Assembly (NCBI GenBank): GCA_934617065.1
Contig: CAKTTY010000008.1
Coordinates: forward strand, 1-28,946
DNA length: 28,946 nt
DNA from: an uncultured Eggerthellaceae bacterium
Lineage (GTDB): Bacteria > Actinomycetota > Coriobacteriia > Coriobacteriales > Eggerthellaceae
Direction of reading: 5' to 3'
Below, piece after piece: positions 22,255-28,946 of this stretch (positions are counted from its first letter, which is position 1; each line of letters starts with the position of its first letter). Below the pieces are notes generated by a model. That model was not told where the DNA came from. It saw only the letters and a program-made list of their open reading frames with translations, and ran no database searches. A program made the translations under genes and the position numbers.

Positions 22255-22386
22255 TGCTGCTAACACGGTCCAATCCAAATTAAAGGGTGCAGTACGCTAC
22301 CGGCAATATAGATAGCTTCACCGTACTTTGAAACACCAAACTCCCCCATTTTCAATTCAGCCATACTATCTTTGCGCACCTCAAGC

Positions 22387-25300
22387 TCATTCCTTCCTTC
22401 GACGGCGGCGAATTGCAGCCACAACGAAAATCACAGCACCGCAACCAAGGGCAAGTAACACGGCAATCAGGAGCTGAGCCTTCTTGTCCGTAGGCAATAC
22501 GGTCTGCTGCTCTACAGTTTTGGTTCCGGCTTCCTCACTCGAGTCGGACAAAGCCAAGGCGCCATCTTCGTTCAACTCGCCCAAACCTTCCCTGGAAGGT
22601 GATCTGCCTAACACGCTGTAAGCTCCCTGATTTTTCAACGAATCGGAACCTGCATTCTGCCCACCATTCGAAGCCCCCGTACCACCGGACTCGCCCGAAC
22701 AGTTGGAGTCGCTTGGTTCTTCGGGGCTCGGCGGGCCATCTGCATCGCCAGGCTCCGACGGATTGCTTGGGTTACCAGGATCGGAAGGGCCACTTGGTGT
22801 ATTGGGGTCATCAGGATCGACAGGGTCAACGGGCCCCACAGGCTCCTTCGCCTTCACCGTAAGCGTGCCCGGCTTAGCAGTTACCGCAAAATTCGAATTG
22901 GATACACTGGCACCAATTTCGTATTCTCCCGCAGGTGATGTGGTATCTGCCAAGCACGAATAACTTACGGCAACACCCGCCGTCGACGCAGGGCTTATCA
23001 GGCTCGATGTAAACGCCGGGTTTTCCTCCCCTTCAAAGCGTTCGGCATCGTCAACAATAACGAGCAACGGAGCAGGAGAAACGTCAATGGTAAGCTCAAC
23101 ATCTTTCGCCGCTGCATAATTTCGACTGGCCGCCGCATGCGCCACCACACGCGATTTACCTGCAGAAACAATGCTCGCATTGCTACCCTGAATCGAAATG
23201 GGACTCGGTGAGCCATCCTCATTGGGGACAACCTCGTAGCTGACAGGCGTCTTAGCCGTGTTCTCAAACACAATGCCTGCATTACCGTACGTAGCCGTAT
23301 AGTCGGTTTTTCCTTCGATCACCTGTTCAGCAGGAGAAATGGTGTAGGTAGCCGTCTGAGAACCCGTCATATTCGGGTTCACCAACTTCACTTCCGCCGT
23401 ATAACTGCCAGCATCAGTGGGCGCCTTGCTGGTGGGGCCGTATTCCGTGCCATTCGCACCGCGGTACGTTACCTCGTAATCTTCAGGCACAACATCCTGA
23501 GCACTAACGGTTGCCGCGTGTGGACTGCCGTCGTAGGTAACATCTTCGGCAGTTAGCTCAAGATGCACAGGCTTCTTCACAATGGTGTACTTGATGGTTG
23601 CAACACCTCTGTATCCACCGCTGTTCAACGTCGCCGTTGCACGGTAACTGCCCGCATTAGTAGGCGGCTGGCTGCTTGAGTAATGGGTTTCCCCTATTCC
23701 CGTATACGTATAGGCAATGGCATCATCGAGATTCTCGGGGACACCCGAGAGCGATGGGCCTTGCGGTTGTCCGTTATAGATGAACAAGCTGCCCGAAAAA
23801 GCCAGGTCAGCAATCTTCGGCGTTACCACCAGCGTAAAGTGAGCTGCTGCAGATCGCCCCGAATGGTCGGTGCAATCAATGTCGAAAGCAAAAACTCCCG
23901 TTGAATCCGGCGTTCCCGAAACCATCAGGCCTTCTTCGCTGGCTGTAAAAGTAACGCCATCGGGAAGTTTGGAACCCTGGGCAAGCGCATACGTGTAAGG
24001 GCTCGTCCCTCCCGTTGCGGGATTGATAGAAGCGTTATATTCAGCGTGGGCGGTAGCTGCAGGCAGTGCGGTAGCATTGAATACCAGTGCTTCGGGCTCA
24101 ACACGAGACACAGTTGCATGGTTTGATTCGACTGTCGTTACGGTGCCCAGATACAACTGCGTAACCTGACAGTAATACTCCCCTGCATCGCCGTCTTGCA
24201 CTTCCAGCGTTGCAGAATTCGCGCCTTCAACGGGCGTGCTCTGCCCGTTTTCGCCAACGCGGTACCACTGATAGGTAAGCTCATGGCCAGCTGACGCGCC
24301 GCTCGATATCGCCTCATGATCACGCACGCTTTGTGCCGCATCGGCCGCAACCGACAAGGTAGCGCTCTCCCCTTCGCGCACGGAGGTGTCTTGCGGCTGC
24401 GCATCAATCACGGGCGCCTCAGCTTTCACAAACGCAAACGATAACGTCTGCGAAGACGTGACGTTCTTCAGGTCAAACTGGTAGGTGCCGCCTTTGTAGT
24501 CGGAAATATCAAAGCTTCCCTGCGAAGCACCCGCGCCAGCGCCTTCGCACATCGAGGCTAGCGTGGTGCCTACGTGGTCAAGATAGCAGTTTTCATTGGG
24601 CGATGCCGTAAAGGCGAGGCTCCCACCAGGCATAACGCTTGCAGATTCAGGGTTAACCGTGCCATTTTCGGCAGTGGCTGCAACCGCGTATTTCTGAACT
24701 TCCTTAAAGCGCGGAACCACCTTCATGTCGGCTTCAGGGTAGAACGTCCAGTTAGCATCGGCACTCAAAGGCCTTGCGTTTTCGGCATCCCTGTCAGCAT
24801 AGTCGTACCAACCAACGAACTCGAACCCATCGTAGGGCACGGCAGAAAGCGTAACGGTACTACCCGTATCAACCGAGCGAACCAGGGCATAACCGCCTTC
24901 GCTATACGTATCCGAACCATCAACGCAGCCACCTTCACGCGGATCAACGGCAACAACCTCAACTTGCTCCTTTACGTAGTAAGCCGTAAAGGTCCTGTTA
25001 GCATAGGCCGGTCGTGCCATAACAGGGCTGAAACCCACTGGCACGCCCGCTTCGTCTGCCCAGTACTTGAACTTCCAGCCAGGGAAAGGAATAGTGACAA
25101 GCACCGATGCCGACTTATACGAGGTACCCGTTCCAGGAACCACCATGCTGAATCCTGCATCCGCAGGATATGTGGCAACTTGGGCATCGAAGCCCGTCTC
25201 GTAGAAAACGGCAGTAAGCCTCATGTTCTCACGCGCAACACCCACATGTATGGCGCTGTAGCTCACAATAGCTCCCGCATCGTTCACCCAATGCGAAAAG

Positions 25301-28300
25301 TGCATGCCAGGGTACGGAACAGCCATGGCCACAAAGGGGTCTCCCTTATCAACCTCAACCGAAGTAGCTGCCCCGAACGAACCAACCATGAACGCAAGGC
25401 CCCTGAACATTGAGCTTTGCGTTACCGCAATTTCAACCGGATCATCTGCCACAAACTGTGCATAGTAAGAAACGTCGGCACCAGCTTCGAATTCAAAGAT
25501 GGCGTCGTTGCTTTCAATTACATTTCCCGCTTCATCGAGGCTCCACCCCATAAAACGGTAACCCTCGCCAGCAACGGCTTGCAGCGTAACGTTGTCACCC
25601 GAAGAATACGCGCCCGTGCCAATCACCCTACAACCACGCGCGCCCGCCTTGCCGGAAACAACGGCCTTCGCAGAAACCGACACCTCGTAAGGGTCGGCAA
25701 AGCGCGCCTCAAGACTGAGTTCGCCGTTGGTGATATCGCGAATCAGATCCTCATCGATGGTAAACCAGCAATGCGCGTCCTTACTGAAAAGCGTAGCGGG
25801 AGCGTTATCGCTAACACCATTACCACCAGCGCCATTGCTACCAGTGCCCGAATCGCCACCAGCACCATTGCTGCCAGTGCCCGAATCGCTACCAGCTGCA
25901 GCTTCGCCGCCTTCGGACCCTACCAAATACCAACCCACAAAGCGCTTACCGCTTGTAGGCTGAGCGTTCAACTCAACCGTATCGCCGAATTTGTAGGTAC
26001 CCGCGCCCTGCAGCGCGCCTGAAGCATCAGGGTTTGCGCGCAAACTTACCAAATAGGAATCGGGCGTAAAGAAGGCAACGTAAGCAGTACTGTCTGAAGC
26101 ATCAACGGTACATTCAGGCAGTTCACTCACCGTATTGCCCTGCGAATCTTTCCAGCAATAGAAGGTATAGCCAGGCTTGGCAACTGCCGAAAGCGTAGTG
26201 CGGTCGCCATTGTTGAAAGTGCCAAACCCGCTCGTGCAGCCCGAATCTGCAGGAGACGCAATGGCGCTCACCACGTACGGGTCTGAGCCAAATACGGCAG
26301 TCAGGGCAGCGTCGCTGCGAACCGCAAAGGTATAAACAGTATCTGTGCTTACGCATAAGCCTTCGGAATACCATCCAACAAAGGAAGCGCCTTCGCTCGG
26401 GGTTGCTGTAACCGTTGCCTGCTGACCTGCTGCATAAGTGCCTGCACCTTCAACCGTACCAAAGCCCTCTGCCGCGTTAACAGCAACCGTAAACTGCTTC
26501 GGCTCGAAGACGGCTCGAATTGTCGTGTTCGCCCAGGGAACGAACCGGTATTCCGCATCGGTGCTTACCGTTGCGCCCGTTTCGTCTACCCATCGTTTGA
26601 ACACATAGCCTTCGTTGGCGTAAGCAACAAGCTGCGCAGATCGTCCCGCACCAATTGCTCCCGCACCTTCAACCCTACCAGCGGCCGCGTCTTCAACCAG
26701 AGCACCCGTTGCATCGGCAACAACAGCACTCGCCTCAACGGTAAAATCCTGCTGTTTGAAGCGCGCAACATGAACATGGCTGCGCTCTTCCTTGCAGGTG
26801 AACTCGGCATCTCCTGACACTAATTCGTCGCCCACATACCAGCCCTCAAACACATAGCCAGGCGCAGCGGTTGCCTTCAGCTGCACATCGGAGCCGCGAT
26901 CGGCGAACAAGCGGCTTGCCGTAACCGTGCCGCCCTCTGCCGGGCTTGCCACGGGCAAACACACCACATCAAGAGGCTTGAAGGCGGCAACAATCGAACA
27001 CTTTCCCGAAATGGGCGATTCCTTAGCGAAAAGCGTGCATTCCTTTTCCGTGCTTACCAGCAGCCCGTTTCTGTACCAACCCCAAAAAAGGAAACCAGGA
27101 TTCGGCTCGGCAGCAAGATGAAGCGTATCATCCAAAGCATACTTGTCGGTATCAGGCTTCACTTCTTCGCCATTGCAGGTTACCTTGCCACCCCAATACG
27201 TATCAGCCGTGATAATAACGTCAGGGCCCTTCTTGAACACAGCTGTGTACGTTTCGTCCTTCGTCACGCATACGCGCAGTTCAGGCTCGGGATAGCGCTT
27301 CCCAGAAGCATCTTCCCAATAGGCGAACCAGTACTTGTCGTTGGGCGTTGCCTTTATGGTGACGTGACGGCCGTAGGGCAGTTCGACCGAATCCATGCCG
27401 GGATACCCAACAATCTCAACTTCACCGTGAGGGTTTATGCCAGGAAGCAAGCCATCGATTTTGACGCCGACCTCATATTTCTTCGCTACGTACACCGCGC
27501 GAACAACGGTGTCACCTTCGGGAACAAACTCAAGATGCGATTCATCGGTGCCCATAAGCACATCTGATTCGCCGCGATACCAACCTTTGAAGGTGTAGGC
27601 GTCGCGTACGCTTTCATCTAGGCTAGCGGAAAGCACGGTCGGCTTGCCCACGACGCATTTCCCATCACCGACGATGGTGCACTTGCCCGCCAAGGCACTT
27701 GCAGGTTCAACCTCTACGCTAACCGTGCAGGTACGATTAAACCTAGCCACCAGATGCCTATCCGTTTCAGCAACGAAGGAATAGGTAGGGGTTTTCGAAA
27801 TCTCGACAGCACCTTCAAACCACCCAACGAATTCATACCCTTCCCCTGGGGTAGCAACCACCGTGGCCTGTTCGCCATTTCGCACTGTCTGCCTGTCAGG
27901 CGCAGAATTGCAACCAGTCACATCATCGGCTGCGCTACCCTCAACATCAACGGCGGTGGTGATGGTCACGTCCTTTTCGAACTCGGCTGTCAGCTTCACC
28001 ACATCGGGCGTAGCATCGGTGATGGCCATCTGCATATGCGGCAGCGTGGAGCGCTCGATACCGTCTTCCTTCCAACACGCAAAGTGGTAACCGGGGTTGG
28101 CAATGGCGTCAAACTCGGCAATGGTGCCCTCGAAGTGAACGCCCCCGCCTTTTACGATACCGCCAGCCTCAGGCTGTGCGGTGGCGATGATTTCAGCAGT
28201 ATGGTCACCCTTGGGCTTATCGGGGTCGCGGTCGTGCTTGTGCTTCTCGAAAATCTCTTCAATTTCTTTGAGGGCCTTACCCCCTACTTCTACGAGTTCT

Positions 28301-28946
28301 TCGATAGTTTCCGCTTCGCCGACTTCGATGATGGCCGGAACCGCGATTGGGTCGACGAACTCGCCGAAGCCACCAGCCGTTGAGGCAACAATCGCCACGC
28401 CAAGTGCCGCGATCAGGGCAGCCTGTAGCGCCTTAAACGCTTCATCCCCGTCCGACGCAGGGCGGAAATGAGCGGTAAGCTGGGTATCTCCCGTAAGCGT
28501 GAAGGTATAGGATCCGCTTTCTGAAACATTCACTCGGTTACCCGCCGCATCGGTAACGTAGTCGAGCACATAGTACGGCTCAGGAATGGCAACCACCGTA
28601 ACACTCGAACCAATACCGTAGAGCCCTGTTTTAAGGAACGAGCCTTGGGGGCTGCCTTCTTCGGTGGTGCCGTCAACGTCAAGCACAACGCTTGCCTGTT
28701 GCGCGCAGTACCACGGAGTTATCTCAACCTGCGCTTGGCCGCTAGAAGGAACCACATAGTCGCAGGTCAAGTTGTCGCTGATTAAGCTTTCGTTATCGCT
28801 TTCCCCTTCGTACCAGCCACGGAACTGCGCGTTGTCGGTGGTAGCAGAAAGCGAAACCACCTCCCCAGTATCACGATAGCAATTGCCCGTGGTAGGCGTT
28901 ACATGAGCATAATCTTCCGAAGCATCGGTCGATTGCGCCGAGTTGA
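22387..28946 (-). CDS. Giant multidomain surface protein, 5' end outside the window (InlB repeats, Ig-like, He_PIG, MBG)
   Basis: The frame is open to the window edge (NSAQSTDASEDYAHVTPTTG precedes the first internal GTG at 28860), so the true start lies beyond and at least 2186 codons are present. Most of it (24660-28946) is a chain of divergent InlB-B/Flg_new-like units of about 70 aa with G..F.GWY.....S.D..Y.F.......AVF. A hydrophobic Ala-rich helix and a charged helix interrupt them (about 28205-28440). An Ig-like domain (about 24130-24425; DAGEYYCQV), a He_PIG-type cadherin-like domain (about 23810-24090; LPDGVTFTASEEGLMVSGTP) and MBG domains (about 22850-23800; VTYDGSPHAATVSA, TDAGSYTAEVKL) follow. 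Next is a Pro/Ser/Gly linker, then VLPTDKKAQLL, a membrane helix and RRRRRKE. No LPxTG is present. Adhesion is the likely role. Confidence 0.85.
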   Translation of the reverse strand, partial: NSAQSTDASEDYAHVTPTTGNCYRDTGEVVSLSATTDNAQFRGWYEGESDNESLISDNLTCDYVVPSSGQAQVEITPWYCAQQASVVLDVDGTTEEGSPQGSFLKTGLYGIGSSVTVVAIPEPYYVLDYVTDAAGNRVNVSESGSYTFTLTGDTQLTAHFRPASDGDEAFKALQAALIAALGVAIVASTAGGFGEFVDPIAVPAIIEVGEAETIEELVEVGGKALKEIEEIFEKHKHDRDPDKPKGDHTAEIIATAQPEAGGIVKGGGVHFEGTIAEFDAIANPGYHFACWKEDGIERSTLPHMQMAITDATPDVVKLTAEFEKDVTITTAVDVEGSAADDVTGCNSAPDRQTVRNGEQATVVATPGEGYEFVGWFEGAVEISKTPTYSFVAETDRHLVARFNRTCTVSVEVEPASALAGKCTIVGDGKCVVGKPTVLSASLDESVRDAYTFKGWYRGESDVLMGTDESHLEFVPEGDTVVRAVYVAKKYEVGVKIDGLLPGINPHGEVEIVGYPGMDSVELPYGRHVTIKATPNDKYWFAYWEDASGKRYPEPELRVCVTKDETYTAVFKKGPDVIITADTYWGGKVTCNGEEVKPDTDKYALDDTLHLAAEPNPGFLFWGWYRNGLLVSTEKECTLFAKESPISGKCSIVAAFKPLDVVCLPVASPAEGGTVTASRLFADRGSDVQLKATAAPGYVFEGWYVGDELVSGDAEFTCKEERSHVHVARFKQQDFTVEASAVVADATGALVEDAAAGRVEGAGAIGAGRSAQLVAYANEGYVFKRWVDETGATVSTDAEYRFVPWANTTIRAVFEPKQFTVAVNAAEGFGTVEGAGTYAAGQQATVTATPSEGASFVGWYSEGLCVSTDTVYTFAVRSDAALTAVFGSDPYVVSAIASPADSGCTSGFGTFNNGDRTTLSAVAKPGYTFYCWKDSQGNTVSELPECTVDASDSTAYVAFFTPDSYLVSLRANPDASGALQGAGTYKFGDTVELNAQPTSGKRFVGWYLVGSEGGEAAAGSDSGTGSNGAGGDSGTGSNGAGGNGVSDNAPATLFSKDAHCWFTIDEDLIRDITNGELSLEARFADPYEVSVSAKAVVSGKAGARGCRVIGTGAYSSGDNVTLQAVAGEGYRFMGWSLDEAGNVIESNDAIFEFEAGADVSYYAQFVADDPVEIAVTQSSMFRGLAFMVGSFGAATSVEVDKGDPFVAMAVPYPGMHFSHWVNDAGAIVSYSAIHVGVARENMRLTAVFYETGFDAQVATYPADAGFSMVVPGTGTSYKSASVLVTIPFPGWKFKYWADEAGVPVGFSPVMARPAYANRTFTAYYVKEQVEVVAVDPREGGCVDGSDTYSEGGYALVRSVDTGSTVTLSAVPYDGFEFVGWYDYADRDAENARPLSADANWTFYPEADMKVVPRFKEVQKYAVAATAENGTVNPESASVMPGGSLAFTASPNENCYLDHVGTTLASMCEGAGAGASQGSFDISDYKGGTYQFDLKNVTSSQTLSFAFVKAEAPVIDAQPQDTSVREGESATLSVAADAAQSVRDHEAISSGASAGHELTYQWYRVGENGQSTPVEGANSATLEVQDGDAGEYYCQVTQLYLGTVTTVESNHATVSRVEPEALVFNATALPAATAHAEYNASINPATGGTSPYTYALAQGSKLPDGVTFTASEEGLMVSGTPDSTGVFAFDIDCTDHSGRSAAAHFTLVVTPKIADLAFSGSLFIYNGQPQGPSLSGVPENLDDAIAYTYTGIGETHYSSSQPPTNAGSYRATATLNSGGYRGVATIKYTIVKKPVHLELTAEDVTYDGSPHAATVSAQDVVPEDYEVTYRGANGTEYGPTSKAPTDAGSYTAEVKLVNPNMTGSQTATYTISPAEQVIEGKTDYTATYGNAGIVFENTAKTPVSYEVVPNEDGSPSPISIQGSNASIVSAGKSRVVAHAAASRNYAAAKDVELTIDVSPAPLLVIVDDAERFEGEENPAFTSSLISPASTAGVAVSYSCLADTTSPAGEYEIGASVSNSNFAVTAKPGTLTVKAKEPVGPVDPVDPDDPNTPSGPSDPGNPSNPSEPGDADGPPSPEEPSDSNCSGESGGTGASNGGQNAGSDSLKNQGAYSVLGRSPSREGLGELNEDGALALSDSSEEAGTKTVEQQTVLPTDKKAQLLIAVLLALGCGAVIFVVAAIRRRRRKE
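25823..25888. repeat. 33-bp tandem duplication encoding a Gly/Ser/Asn linker
   Basis: Two 33-bp units starting at 25823 and 25856 encode SGTGSNGAGGD twice within one InlB-type unit. They form a flexible insert between GWYLVGSEGGEAAAGSD and NGVSDNAPATLFSKD. Nucleotide identity is high, pointing to recent slippage. Confidence 0.75.

Noticed and set aside
1..28946. CRISPR array, tRNA, rRNA or insertion sequence
   Set aside because: No regularly spaced repeats, no cloverleaf or rRNA-like sequence and no transposase frame or terminal inverted repeats were found by eye.

Overview
The window looks like a chromosomal segment of an anaerobic, moderately high-GC Gram-positive bacterium, most likely a gut Coriobacteriia/Eggerthellaceae member. 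This rests on the gene types: a NirJ2/Ahb-type radical SAM enzyme, ferredoxin fusions, a SirTM/zinc-macrodomain pair, and large secreted proteins with InlB-type repeats, beta-helix domains and C-terminal membrane anchors with TGD-type motifs. The taxon is inferred, not proven.

Region 1 (1-5117) is a metal or tetrapyrrole acquisition locus. A MerR/TipAS-like regulator is followed by a NirJ2-like radical SAM/SPASM enzyme, a class III lipoprotein binding protein, a FecCD permease and an ATPase. The regulator promoter and the radical SAM promoter carry almost the same 13-bp dyad at the same place inside a 19-bp spacer, the geometry of MerR-activated promoters. The regulator therefore probably controls itself and the operon.

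Region 2 (5147-9628, minus strand) encodes a divergent type II topoisomerase pair in the order B subunit, A subunit. The A subunit shows no GyrA box, so it is closer to topoisomerase IV in character, and it has Ala and Glu at the two classical quinolone positions.

Region 3 (9693-11931) holds a frameshifted TetR remnant, a small TIGR04076-like protein, a short ORF remnant, an HxlR regulator and, divergently, a protein with two SnoaL-like domains. The HxlR/SnoaL spacer has a direct repeat placed symmetrically around a 12-bp palindrome.

Region 4 (11953-14370) is the most interesting operon: a PNPOx-like flavoprotein fused to a 2x[4Fe-4S] ferredoxin, a class M sirtuin (SirTM) and a zinc-type macrodomain hydrolase. 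It looks like a reversible ADP-ribosylation module tied to a redox protein. No lipoyl carrier or lipoate ligase gene is visible nearby. A convergent prolidase/imidazolonepropionase-like amidohydrolase follows (14411-15730).

Region 5 (15906-28946) is a surface-protein region, mostly on the minus strand. It has an Ala/Pro-rich wall protein, a beta-helix/InlB-repeat protein and a giant multidomain InlB/Ig/MBG protein that runs off the right edge of the window. Between them lie an AEC-family transporter with a probable leaderless transcript, a run of three RNA hairpins and a truncated FmdE gene that runs into the terminator of the neighbouring surface gene. The remnants suggest past gene loss or insertion here.
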